Shown: piece by piece, positions 34,498-44,154 of the stretch
Layout of the letters: every line of letters begins with the position of its first letter
Numbering within the stretch: position 1 is the first letter of the stretch
Assembly (NCBI GenBank): GCA_032622095.1
Contig: CP136068.1
Coordinates: 1,775,314-1,839,313 of the forward strand
DNA length: 64,000 nt
DNA from: Siphonodentalium dalli
Lineage: Eukaryota > Mollusca > Scaphopoda > Gadilida > Siphonodentaliidae
Direction of reading: 5' to 3'
Program-made: the position numbers and the translations under genes
The notes under the pieces: model-generated
The model's database searches: none
Told to the model about the DNA's origin: nothing
Seen by the model: only the letters and a program-made list of their open reading frames with translations

Positions 34498-36021
34498 TTA
34501 CATCACTGCTGCCATTGAGTACAACAGGTTCTTAACTGATTGCTTGGTGTTTACGTCGCTAAGCGCTCCATTCATGAGCTGCTTATACTTGCGTGGGGCC
34601 GGTCTGGGCCTACATTCACGAGGAGTTTGTTCAATGGGGGCCACTTCCATTAACTCATCCCCTGAGCTGTCATCACTCGTAACCATCCTTGTTACTTTGC
34701 GCCCGTGTCGACGAGGCGCTGAGGCGCGTTGTGCCTTCGCACTCGGCTCTGATTTCTCGTCCGTGGACGAGTTAGGGTTTTGTAGCGGCGCTGAGCGCGC
34801 GAGTCGCATTTTTCTACGCTGTAAGCGCACCTTAAGCTCGCTTAAAGGGACATCTTCGTCATCGGAGTCGGAACATTGTCTCCGATATCGAGCGATTACG
34901 TCATCTGGTAATGGTTCAGTTTCATCGCCAGAAGACCCACCCACATGGTTAGGGGCAGGGATGTCGCTACCTTCGTCTTCGGGGGGAACAACATACGTTT
35001 GAGCACGCTTGTTGTTGTCAGTTTTGGGGATTTCCCATTCTAGGTTGGCTTTGCGCATATGTTCAGCGTGGGATTGTGTGACTTTCCCAGTTAATTGGTT
35101 CCTCAACTTGAAAGTAACGGGCGTTATTTGCTCGGTTATGCGGAAGTAGGGTTTCCATTTGCTTTCAAGTTTGCTTTTCCGCAAGTGATTCTTAACAAAC
35201 ACGGCCTCACCAATTTCGAATTTAATGGCCTTGGCCTTTTCGTACATTTTCGCTGCTCGTTGGCGTTTAACCTGTTTCAGGTGTTTGTGCACCGGCGTAA
35301 GTGATTTAGGCTGTTGCCGTAATGCTATTTGACAATAACCCTTCCCAGCACGATTACGTCTTCGTTCATACGTGACTGATTTTCCAACTACACTGCCGCG
35401 CCGTAGATAAACGGTTTTATTAGTGTTGTTCACGAGTAGCAATGGGACTTGATGTATTTTACCGAGTTCCGAAATCGAGTTCCTTATCTCCAAACCGGGT
35501 TTCGATGCTAGGTAACCTTTCTTGATTTGGGCAACCTCTATTAATGTCGACTTGTGAAGAGAAGCTAAGTTTTTCGATTTACCCATACATAAAGTTGATG
35601 TTTGGGGCTTTAAACTAACTTTGCTGGTTAATCTCAGGAGGGAAGCGATATGCGCATCTGCTTCCAAAGGGACATACACGTCACTGACCTTGAGGCATCC
35701 CATATCATAATACAGTCTGACCCCTTGAGAGGTCAACCAATCTCTCCCTAATATCATGTTCCGGGTCATATCATTCACCACATAAAATTTATGGGTTAAT
35801 TTTAGAGTCGACATTCTGAAGGTTAATTCCACGCTACCAAGCACGCCCAATGATTTCCCATTTACTGAGCTAAGGTTAATGTGTTCCCTAGTTAGTTTTG
35901 GTCGAAACTGTAATGCGTCATAGACGCGTTTGTGAATCAATGAGACTTCCGCGCCACTATCTACTAATGAGCGGTATTTATTTTTACCTATTCTAACTAA
36001 ACATGAGCTGGGGTTCCCCAC
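34498..36021 (-). CDS. pol: Protease joined in frame to integrase C-terminal domain (pol with RT/RH/IN core deleted)
   Basis: A 507-codon frame counted from a GTG at 36021; it is open further upstream to the frameshift site at ~36076. Residues 19-105 form a retropepsin (LVDSGAEVSLI with the catalytic Asp at 21; ILGRDWL at 90-96). From about residue 240 the sequence is the C-terminal part of a Ty3-type integrase: basic region KRQRAAKMYEKAKAIKFEIG, then the GPY/F-like domain (KWKPYFRITEQ, ~288-298) to about 325. A Ser/Asp/Glu/Arg-rich tail follows. An intact pol of this class carries RT, RNase H and the integrase catalytic core (roughly 800 or more residues) in between; all are absent without breaking the frame. 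The junction is near residues 218-235. Confidence 0.9.
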   Translation of the reverse strand: MGNPSSCLVRIGKNKYRSLVDSGAEVSLIHKRVYDALQFRPKLTREHINLSSVNGKSLGVLGSVELTFRMSTLKLTHKFYVVNDMTRNMILGRDWLTSQGVRLYYDMGCLKVSDVYVPLEADAHIASLLRLTSKVSLKPQTSTLCMGKSKNLASLHKSTLIEVAQIKKGYLASKPGLEIRNSISELGKIHQVPLLLVNNTNKTVYLRRGSVVGKSVTYERRRNRAGKGYCQIALRQQPKSLTPVHKHLKQVKRQRAAKMYEKAKAIKFEIGEAVFVKNHLRKSKLESKWKPYFRITEQITPVTFKLRNQLTGKVTQSHAEHMRKANLEWEIPKTDNNKRAQTYVVPPEDEGSDIPAPNHVGGSSGDETEPLPDDVIARYRRQCSDSDDEDVPLSELKVRLQRRKMRLARSAPLQNPNSSTDEKSEPSAKAQRASAPRRHGRKVTRMVTSDDSSGDELMEVAPIEQTPRECRPRPAPRKYKQLMNGALSDVNTKQSVKNLLYSMAAVM

Positions 36022-36071
36022 AATATTTATGTTATATTTCCTCCCATTTGTGGCCTCAATGAGAGGATTCC

Positions 36072-36497
36072 TTAGTTTTTTGCATATGTGGGCGGGGTCA
36101 TCATTCGTGGCGGTTCGTTTAATGTCGGATATCTCCGGCTGTGTCGCGGTCTATCATGGGATATGTCACGTGATCGGTTCGGCTGATCTCGGCGGATTCC
36201 CCTAGGTGGCGTTACCGGCGCGTTCCATTGCTTTTGCTTCGAACCTCCGGATTTGGAGGGGCAATTTCTAGCTAAGTGGTTACCTTCGCAAACCCAGCAA
36301 GATACGTGCCTTCGGTTTTCGGTCTTAAGGGGGCAGTCGCGAGCGAAATGATCACCTTGACACGTCCAACATTCGACCGTTCGTGGTTTAACCACCGCAT
36401 CGACATGCACCTGTCTCGGGCGTGATCTGTGTTCTCGGGTCGTGTGATTATCGCGCGCGCATATATCGCAGTTCGCGCTTGTTTCTGAAACTATCAA
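36072..36497 (-). CDS. gag: Gag C-terminal part: nucleocapsid zinc knuckles
   Basis: Contains two knuckles CWTCQGDHFARDC and CWVCEGNHLARNC (spacing CX2CX3HX4C, one residue shorter than the usual CX2CX4HX4C), preceded by a CDICARDNHTTREH block that resembles a third. The rest is Arg/Pro-rich. These bind the element's RNA in the particle. It lies in a frame shifted by one from the capsid ORF, overlapping it by ~50 bases, and ends ...AAA AAC TAA at 36072. Confidence 0.85.
   Translation of the reverse strand: MIVSETSANCDICARDNHTTREHRSRPRQVHVDAVVKPRTVECWTCQGDHFARDCPLKTENRRHVSCWVCEGNHLARNCPSKSGGSKQKQWNAPVTPPRGIRRDQPNRSRDISHDRPRHSRRYPTLNEPPRMMTPPTYAKN
36075..36081 (-). promoter_or_regulatory. -1 ribosomal frameshift heptamer A AAA AAC
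   Basis: The minus strand reads GCA AAA AAC TAA in the NC frame. A AAA AAC is a canonical -1 slippery heptamer and is followed at once by the NC stop codon. Slipping -1 moves the ribosome exactly into the open protease frame. Confidence 0.8.
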
Positions 36498-37158
36498 TTT
36501 CCATTGCTTCCGGTTCGTTTTCGTTGTAATTTTCGCGACCCGTTCGTAGGTTGAATACCCGTCGGATCCCCATTTCCCGCATGGCGATTTCGGCTGCCGT
36601 TTTTAGTGTTTTTGGCGCATCCCTTATCAACTTCATTTTCAAACTGTCGCTTCTTAAAGCGTCAATATAAAATCCTACGAGTTGGCCTTCGACCGAGTTG
36701 ATCCCGCCGGGTTGATCTCGATATGCCACCGTCGCGATTTCCAAGATTCGTTCGGCAAGCACATGTAAGTTTTCGTTATGTTTTTGCTTGATTTTTCTTA
36801 GCATCGAAAAGGCGAATTGATTGTCATTTATCTCGGCAAATCGACTAGATAATTCGGTTTTCGTATCTTGCCACGTGGCGTCCGGGTTTGTGGCCAAATA
36901 TCTTTGTAAAAAATCTGAAACGGGGCCTGTCGCGGACTGGAATGCCATGTAGGGCTTCTTCGCGTCGTTAGCGCCGGTTAGGATTGCGCATTTTTCTATC
37001 GCCTTGACCCACCCGTGGTATTTCGTGGGGTCCCCGTCAAATGACGTCACTACCTGTGTTACCGTAGACATGGCCATTGCAGCAATTTGAGAATTGATAG
37101 ACTCTGTCAATGGGGCAAGAACACCAGCCGGTTGCGTAGCCATTATGTTAATAAACAA
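36448..37158 (-). CDS. gag: Gag, matrix/capsid part
   Basis: A 236-codon frame from 37158. The central region FDGDPTKYHGWVKAIE (residues ~41-56), the FLQRYLATNPDATWQDTKTEL block and the following HVLAERILEIA are typical of Ty3/gypsy retrotransposon gag capsids. It ends RYMRAR-stop at 36448, in the middle of the first zinc-knuckle sequence of the +1 frame, so a single-base indel probably separates capsid from nucleocapsid in this copy. Gag proteins assemble the particle. If the break is real, this copy does not make a complete Gag. Confidence 0.85.
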   Translation of the reverse strand: MFINIMATQPAGVLAPLTESINSQIAAMAMSTVTQVVTSFDGDPTKYHGWVKAIEKCAILTGANDAKKPYMAFQSATGPVSDFLQRYLATNPDATWQDTKTELSSRFAEINDNQFAFSMLRKIKQKHNENLHVLAERILEIATVAYRDQPGGINSVEGQLVGFYIDALRSDSLKMKLIRDAPKTLKTAAEIAMREMGIRRVFNLRTGRENYNENEPEAMEIDSFRNKRELRYMRAR

Positions 37159-37245
37159 TTAGACTCACGTTTTGCGAATTTTCCCACACTGTTTCTGTGC
37201 ACACTGTTCCTCTTCTGGCTTCACGTTGTGTCTGTGATTAGCGTT

Positions 37246-37268
37246 CAGATCCTGGCTCGAAGGCACCA
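37246..37268 (-). promoter_or_regulatory. Putative primer-binding site
   Basis: Reading the minus strand, the 5' LTR ends at 37280; 11 bases later comes TGGTGCCTTCGAGCCAGGA, which has the TGG start expected for pairing to a tRNA 3' CCA end. I cannot name the tRNA with confidence. Confidence 0.5.
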
Positions 37269-37279
37269 GTTAAGAGATA

Positions 37280-38178
37280 TGTGCCAATACGGGTACATAA
37301 ACTCTTAAGGCTATCAGAACGGTTTGATTATTTAATTACAACAAAGTTAATAATGTTCAATCATCAGCATCTGGGTTTCTCCTGGTTGAGTTTATCTTCC
37401 TGTCGTCTGCTCGGCGTAGGGTCTGCTTCTGTCTTCATAGATTGGGCGTGTCTGCTTGTCATCTACTCGGTTGAGTTCCGGTTGAGTTTATCTTCCTGTC
37501 GTCTGCTCGGTTTAGGGTTTTCTTCTGTCTTCATAGATTGGGCGTGTCTGCTTGTCATCTACTCGGTTGAGTTCCGGCTGAGTTCGTCTTCCTGTCGTCT
37601 GCTTTGCTTCGTAGCGTTGTCAGAAATACAAGATTGTAATGTGTACCTTGTATTCCCATCCGCGTTCCTGGCTAGAGTTCCGGGCTGTCTTCATATCGTC
37701 ACCACGAGAGTTATCGATCACATCTTGGTAGCTGGTTAGAACTGTGTCTAGATCTGAATTTTGCTTGCTTCTAAATAGGACCATGGTGTTATTCCGCCTG
37801 GATCCGCATTTCATGATCCATCGGATGGGGCGTTCCTGGGCTGCTCATGCGAGGTAATTTTCCTATGTGTTCCTCTGTGTTCTTCAGGTATCTTATCCTT
37901 GCCTTCGTGCCGCGTTAGGTTTCAATGGGCGCTGTAGGTAAAGTATCTCGTCTCGCTAATCCCTTAAACGTTCTGTTTACATCACAGTTGTCTTACTATG
38001 TATGTATGTATCGGCCTGGTTACTGCTAGATGTCCGCCAATTCGTTTTGATGTCGCAATGTTGATGACCAGTCATCAGGGGCGCTAGTATGTGTGGTAAA
38101 CTAGCGGCTCCCGCGACTAAGATATTGCCTTCTTCTTCCCGGGTTGAAAGTTATGTCCCTGGGGGTTGTCTTGGCACA
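37280..38178 (-). repeat. 5' LTR (minus-strand sense)
   Basis: 899 bp, TGTGCCAA...TTGGCACA. Differs from the 3' LTR by about two substitutions (ttttcTtctg, atcgAtcac) and one missing TATG unit. Same 96-bp internal tandem repeat. It should carry the promoter for the minus-strand transcript. Confidence 0.95.
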
Positions 38179-38182
38179 CCGT

Positions 38183-39158
38183 GTAGATATTTTTGCAAAA
38201 CATTGGAACCATTTGGCTAAATGGAACATTCCTAAACCATACTTCAAACTTCAAATGACTATAATGTCTTTAATTTTAAATTTTTCGAATTACTTCAACT
38301 AATTTCTTTTATTTAAAGATATATCTCGCTGGACGCAACCAGTTTCTTGACAAACTGTCATAAATAAATAGTGTTTTCAAATGGATAATCTGAGCACAAT
38401 AAAACTAATATTATACTCTCAATTGACTGACATAACAGCCTTAACAAAAATTGAACCCACAATTCGTTCAAAACCAGAACTCACTAAACTCATACTGATT
38501 AAATTGACAACATCCTAAAATCATCTGTAAATTTAATACCTATATAACCTGCATAAAGGTGTAATAATTTAGACCAGCGTACATGTAACTAATAATACCT
38601 CGAAAACAACAATCTTTATTTCAAATCGATGCAACAATTTATTTTTAAACAACAATTTGACATGGAAAACGCTGATACAACAGTAATTTCCAAGCATACC
38701 TAATATAGAAAAATTGACGCAACAATTTAAACTATAACTGTGAATTCCCTGAACAACTTTTTTGCTTTACTCGCATATTATTCAATTAAAAACTAATATA
38801 ATCGACAGATTACTCGTTGTGAGAATGTGTCTTCTTCACAATATCTCTACCATGCATAATTTAATAATTCACTGGGAGTCATTCTCGCGTAGATTGTCAA
38901 ACCAATCTTATCCAATTCTTGGATACCATAACTCTGGACACATAACTTTTATCCCAGTGATTATTTCTTCTAGCTGTTAACATTTTTCAATTTTAATAAT
39001 TACGGTCAATTTCCACAAAAATTTAGACCAGCGTACATGTAACTAATAATACTTCGAAAAACAAACAATCTTTATTTCAAATCGATGCAACGATTTTTGA
39101 AACAACCACAACTCGAAATAAACATACTGGGACAACAGTAGTTTCTAAGTATACCTTA
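38183..39158. repeat. AT-rich DNA with a ~450-bp spaced duplication
   Basis: AATTTAGACCAGCGTACATG at 38569 recurs at 39022, and both run on through CAATCTTTATTTCAAATCG. A related stretch (AGAAAAATTGA(C/T)G(C/A)AACAATTT) appears at 38707 and 56839. No gene. Confidence 0.7.
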
Positions 39159-39566
39159 TAGCAACCACCCCAGTGGGTGTTTATACCTAAATGCATGTGA
39201 ATTATGACGTCATATATTTTTTCTATATTTCTATACCAAGAGCGAAAATAGCGTGTATGCTTTTTTGTAAATTTCACACGTGACTTCCGGGAGGTTACTG
39301 CGCAGAATCCAGCAGAAACTGATCGAAGAATTACGTTTTCTTCACTTCAACTTCAACACAATCGACTGTTAGTAACGGTACTGAGTTAGGAGAGCAGCGT
39401 GCTCCGAAGACAACCGCGTCGGAGGAATTTGCATACAAGTACAACAACAACAACGATTGCCGATGGTCACTTTTTAATTGTCCTCACTGAGTCATTCAGA
39501 GACTCAATCAAATAATAGATTAATCGAGGATTAATCACAGCCTTTCTAGTCTGATAGTGATAACAT
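39159..39566 (+). repeat. Promoter-like repeat (family E), copy 2
   Basis: TAGCAACCACCCCAGTGGGTG at the start, TGACGTCA at 39205-39212, CACGTGACTTCCGG at 39277-39290 and CTGCGCAG at 39298-39305. About 400 bp, the longest copy. No ORF. Confidence 0.75.
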
Positions 39567-40190
39567 GGCATTCGGTAAAATATTACCGTGGCACAGTTTG
39601 TGATTAGCCATCTCGATTGTAAACAAATCTTCTACTCGAAATTTGTAAATTAAAAAAACAAATCAAATGTGCATGTGCGATAATCAATATCATCCATGAC
39701 CAAACCCGGACACACATACCAAATCGCATTCACATCCACTGAGAAACAACGAAGAAGCGCGACATTACACTTTTATTTAGAGCCGGCATCGGCGTCGACA
39801 AACACTTTATATACACCGATTTCTCCACTACAAGGTCAAGGCCCACATGGCACGAAATTGAAAAATCAACGAGTGATTGATCTGTGTTTCATGTAATTTG
39901 CAACAATGAATATTGTTTTGAGGATTTTATGGATTATTGTGTACCACAGATACACGAAGACTAGGCAATTCAATGTTAAGTGTATTCAATTTCATGACAT
40001 CATGTGTAAACTGTGTTTGTGACATGATTATTGCACTTTCACTTTCGACAGAAGCTTGGAGGCATTGTTGAATTTGTTCTCTAATCATCAAAGGTTGCAC
40101 AGGTATTTGCTTATCATTAATTTAATCATTTGATTTAGGACTGAAAAAGAATTGTTTCTGTTTTCAAATTCAAAAGATCAATCGTACTGC
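39567..40190. other. No recognised feature
   Basis: AT-rich. The short frame at 39696-39896 has no recognisable motif. Confidence 0.4.
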
Positions 40191-40563
40191 CCTGCTGGAC
40201 AAAACAAGTGTCCATTGGCACCGCGGTGTGTTTGCCGTTCGGCGGCGGTGTCAGTAACTGCAGTTGAGCACCGCGGCCGAGCGGCAAGTACACCATGGCC
40301 GACCGTCAAGTACACATGTACACCATGGCCGAAAAGCAACTACAATGGGGCCGAATGGCATGTACACCGTGGTTAGATTTCTGGTTTATATTGTCTTTTT
40401 TCAGTTTAATGAATGCACACAGCGGAAACTACACCATGGTCGAATGGCAAATACACCGCGGCCCAACTGTAGTTAGCTGGAGACGCTGTGTAGTTGCATT
40501 TCGGCCGCAGTGGCAATGCTAAGTGCACCGTGGTTAAGTGGACACTTGTTTTGCCCAGCAGGG
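40191..40563. mobile_element. Family A MITE, copy 3
   Basis: Both inverted ends present (CCCTGCTGGACAAAACAAG and its complement, ending CAGCAGGG). Right flank TA; left flank TG, probably a mutated TA. Internal ~21-bp units as in the other copies. Confidence 0.85.
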
Positions 40564-40604
40564 TAGTACATGTGTATTCAGTTCAAATTCATACAGATAT
40601 CTTT

Positions 40605-41684
40605 CAGACTTTCATGTTTACAAAATGTAGGCGCGCATAGTCCCGCTCACTGGGTTTTGGCCAGCCGCGCGGTTTCTATCAAGATAAAATAAACAGCGGA
40701 AATACATTCATAAATGCTGCGTAAATTGAATTAGTTCACTCACGATGGATGTCCATTGAAACTCTTTGATGGTTTAGCACTGCTTAATCCACTATCCATA
40801 AGCACAAGTGAATGTTACACACTGTGTTTTCATATTGTACCCCGCTGGACAAAACAACTGTCCATTGGCACCGTGGTGTATTTGCCGTTCGTCCGCGGTG
40901 TCAGAGTTTGTAACTGCAGTTGAGCACCAAGGCCGAACAGCAAGTACACCGTGGCCCAACAGCAAGTACACTGCGGCCGAAAGGCAACTACACCGCAGCC
41001 GAACGGCATGTACACCGTGGTTAGATTTCTGGTTTGTATAGTCTTTTTTCAGTTTAATGAACGTACACCGCGGCAATTACACCATGGCCGAACGGCAAGT
41101 ACACCGCGGCCCAACTGTAGTTAGCCGGTGGAGCCGCGGTGTAGTTGCATTCCAGCCACGGTGGCAACGCTAACTGCACCGCGGTTAGATGGACACTTGT
41201 TTTGTCAAGCAGGGTACATCCTCCTATATTAATTGTAATTCATAATTATTAATAAGGAATTAATTTAATACTCCGATTCAATGCTGACGAAATAAATACG
41301 GTAACATCTCCCGGCCACGTGGTCTCGCTTTGATTTTCCAGGAATTTATATGACGTCATACATAGAAATCATTCAAATGTATTTTTAGCTTCGAATCATT
41401 CAGTCTCAGACAGATAGTGCATTTGACACTACACAACGTGTGACCTCAAAAAACTTAAAATGCCAATCATCGTGGCACGAGGGATAACCTTTTGATGAAT
41501 GCCGACAATGAATGTTGGTTTTGGAGAATTCATTTGATATTTTGCTACAACATTCAAGCTGTTTCTTTATACTTGTACGCTCTCCGTATTTGGCCTAGAC
41601 GCGCAATTGATCGGTCACTGGTTTTCAATTTTAGCCGCGCGATGGTGCGCAAGAGCGATCGCGTGCCTAAAAAATTAAAGTCTG
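40605..41684. mobile_element. TIR element (family D), copy 2, with nested MITE
   Basis: Same ends as copy 1 (CAGACTTTCAT...), flanked by ATCTTT on both sides (40599-40604, 41685-41690). 1,080 bp, because a family A MITE (40840-41214) sits inside and ~90 bp near 41450-41570 differ. Copy 1 shows the uninterrupted site. Confidence 0.85.
40840..41214. mobile_element. Family A MITE, copy 4, nested in family D
   Basis: Inverted ends CCCCGCTGGACAAAACAA and its complement (ending CAAGCAGGG), flanked by TA (40838-40839, 41215-41216). Copy 1 of family D has ATTCTACATGCTCC at the matching point, i.e. one TA and no insertion. Confidence 0.9.
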
Positions 41685-41699
41685 ATCTTTCTGTTGATT

Positions 41700-43255
41700 C
41701 CAACGTTAACACTATTACTTAATATTTTTACCACTTTAGAGGGCGTTCTTTATTAGATGAACATTATTTTACCCACACGTCATGATTCCATGATTTTAAG
41801 GTGAAGTTGAACAGAAGCGAGCGCTAAGCTTTGTTTTCATTAACGCATGCTCACACCAGGATGGTGTGGTAATAATAGTAATAGCATGATTTTGTCGGGC
41901 ACCTTGGTTTCTTTACAGCCCTCCAGGAATGATTAACTCCGTCTCGGGTCTATAAATAGGCCCTCGGTCTGTTAATCATTCCTGTCGGGTCCAGGTGCTA
42001 CCACGGCCGAGTACTGGTAACTTTATAACCCTGTGGCGACTGCAGTAGCGTTCTTTAATGTGCACACACCAAGGCGGAATACAGGAGAAGTCGGCCCCAC
42101 TACGAAGTCGGCCCCAGATAAATCAGCCCAGCTATTAACATCAGTTAGTAACATGTTTACTCAATTGAGTAACATACATGTATATCAGGTGTCACGGAAA
42201 CCTTGTTCAACACTACATTGTATATGACTTAGTGTTGATCTTTATCGGCGTTTCGCTGACTGCTTCCATGTGGAAATCCCTCTGGCGCGACGCCCATTAT
42301 AATTATCACAGGACATTGTTTAGGTCTATAGATTAATTGGCTGACTAAGTGTGAAGGTTCGTATCTGGTCTAAAACCATGTCTTGTATATATGGCTATTT
42401 TTCCGGTACAGATTTAAATTTCCGTTAACGAACCCTATCGACATATCTGCGTAAAGCCATGACAGTGCGCGATAAGCAAATGGATTGCCAGGAGGTGATA
42501 TAATCCTCCTTGACACCATGTGACCAAAACATGGTCACATAAAATGGAATGCTACGAGGTGATGTAATCCCTTATGACACCGTGTGGCGAAATGTCGGTC
42601 TCATCTTATTGTGCCACAGGCATTAACAAGCAGTACAATAATAATGGGGCCGACTTTTCTTGACCAATCTTTAATTTACCCAGGCCGACTTCTCTTGTGG
42701 CCGACCTTGTTTTGGGCTGACTTCTCCAGATACCCCGAGGCATATACACAGGTCAGCCATTACTGTCCGCACCCCCAATCAGACAGCATACTGCACAACA
42801 AAATACCTGGATAGATGTTGTAATGGGGGAAGTCGGTATTTTTGCATTCGGATCTTTATTCAGTGATCTCAAATGAGACTTTTCAGCTTTACAAACTTGG
42901 TATCTGACCGAGTTCTGATTTTTGTCAGAATACCCTGACCAGGTCCGCTAGCACGAGAGACCAGTACACTACAGTACCTCTCGGCTATCGACTTCCCTAG
43001 ATTTAAGTAATTGACCGCCTCTATAGTGTCACCCCATGTAATACTGCTGTATTATATAAGAAATGAACGGCGGGTTCAATGTGGTCATCGGATTTTGACC
43101 GCAAGAAAAATTCAGCAAACTGCATCAACCCCGAAGTAGTAAAGCCAAAAAAATATTTACCTGTGTTTCCGTTGTCCCGCCCACCCCTATTTCGGAGCTC
43201 TCAACGGTTCTCATTTTATTCATTTTGCAAAATTCCAACGCAGCCCGTTTTATTA
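41700..43255. other. No gene; several small inverted repeats
   Basis: A hairpin at ~41925-41991 (CAGGAATGATTAAC ... GTTAATCATTCCTG) nested in GCACCTTGG/CCAGGTGC, and TGTGACCAAAACATGGTCACA at ~42522-42542 within a short tandem repeat. GAAGTCGGCCCCA-like segments recur in both orientations between 42090 and 42730, suggesting a decayed inverted-repeat element. Confidence 0.5.
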
Positions 43256-43916
43256 GCTCAACTTACTTTGTAAGTTTGAGCTATTGCCATGGGTTGGCGT
43301 CCGTCATCCGTGTGTCTGTGTGTCCGTCAACAATTTACTTTGTCGCGGGCTACATGTTGTGCCTTTAGTCTGATCTCTTTGAAATTTGTCATGAATATTG
43401 ACATTGACATGTACCCTGCTGGACAAAACAAGTGTCCATTGGCACCGCGGTGTATTTGCCATTTGGCCGCAGTGTCAGAGTTTGTAACTGCAGTTGAGCG
43501 CCGCGGCCGAGCGGGAAGTACATGTACTCCGCGGCCGAACGACAAGTACACATGTACACCATGGCCAAAAAGCAACTACAACGGGGCCGAATGGTATGTA
43601 CACCGTGGTTAGATTTCTGGTTTGTATTGTCTTTTTTCAGTTTGATGAATGTACACAGCGGCAACTACACCATGGCCGAATGGCAAATAAACCAATGCCC
43701 AACTGTAGTTAGCCATTGGAGCCGTGGTGTAGTTGCATTTTGGCCGCGGTGGCAATGCTAACCACACCGTGGTTAAGTGGACACTTGTTTTTCCCAGCAG
43801 GGTAGATGGGAACGAATCATTTTGGGGTCTTTCGATCGAAAAGCATCTTGGCGGCCATCTTGGATTTCAAGGTTGTGCCATTAGTCTGATCTTCATGAAA
43901 TTTGTCATGGATGTTA
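43256..43916 (+). mobile_element. Helentron-like head plus partial unit, interrupted by a MITE
   Basis: Starts TTAGCTCAACTTACTTTGTA with the palindromic partner GTAAGTTTGAGCT, then GGCGTCCGTC...CCGTCAACAATTTAC and part of a ~164-bp unit. The unit is split at GACATG-TA by a family A MITE and resumes TA-GATGGGAACGAGTCATTTT at 43803. It ends where family E copy 3 starts. Confidence 0.7.
43414..43802. mobile_element. Family A MITE, copy 5, inside a Helentron-like unit
   Basis: Inverted ends CCCTGCTGGACAAAACAAG and complement; TA at 43412-43413 and 43803-43804. Uninterrupted versions of the host unit (GACATGTAGATGGGAACGAG) are abundant at 50-55 kb. Confidence 0.9.
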
Positions 43917-43917
43917 A

Positions 43918-44154
43918 TAGCAACCACCCCGGTGGGTGTTTATACCTAAGGCGTGTGTGAATGATGACGTCATATAATTTGTCTATATATATTTCTATAC
44001 GATGGAACGATTTTCAGAAAGAGTGTATGCTATTTCGCGAAATTGACACGTGACTTCCGGTTAGCAACTGTTTAAAATTGCGGAATCGGAAGTGGAACAA
44101 CGAAATGAAATGCCACGGCCCATGACGTCATTTACGTCATGTTGGCTTCGTAGG
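43918..44154 (+). repeat. Promoter-like repeat (family E), copy 3, shortened
   Basis: TAGCAACCACCCCGGTGGGTG at its start, TGACGTCA at 43965-43972 and CACGTGACTTCCGG at 44047-44060. Similarity to the other copies fades after ~44065. A further TGACGTCATTTACGTCA pair lies at ~44123-44139, just before the satellite. Confidence 0.7.

Larger units (their letters stand above)
30190..38182 (-). mobile_element. Ty3/gypsy-type LTR retrotransposon with env, internally deleted
   Basis: Complete element of 7,985 bp (30194-38178), coding strand minus, flanked by the 4-bp duplication CCGT (30190-30193, 38179-38182). LTRs of 903 and 899 bp begin TGTGCCAA and end TTGGCACA. Gene order on the minus strand: gag (CA), NC knuckles, protease joined to integrase C-terminus, env. 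Reverse transcriptase, RNase H and integrase catalytic core are missing. LTRs differ by about two substitutions plus one 4-bp TATG unit, so the insertion is young. Env is of the errantivirus/baculovirus-F type; related arthropod elements can be infectious. With no polymerase this copy needs enzymes from a relative. Confidence 0.95.
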
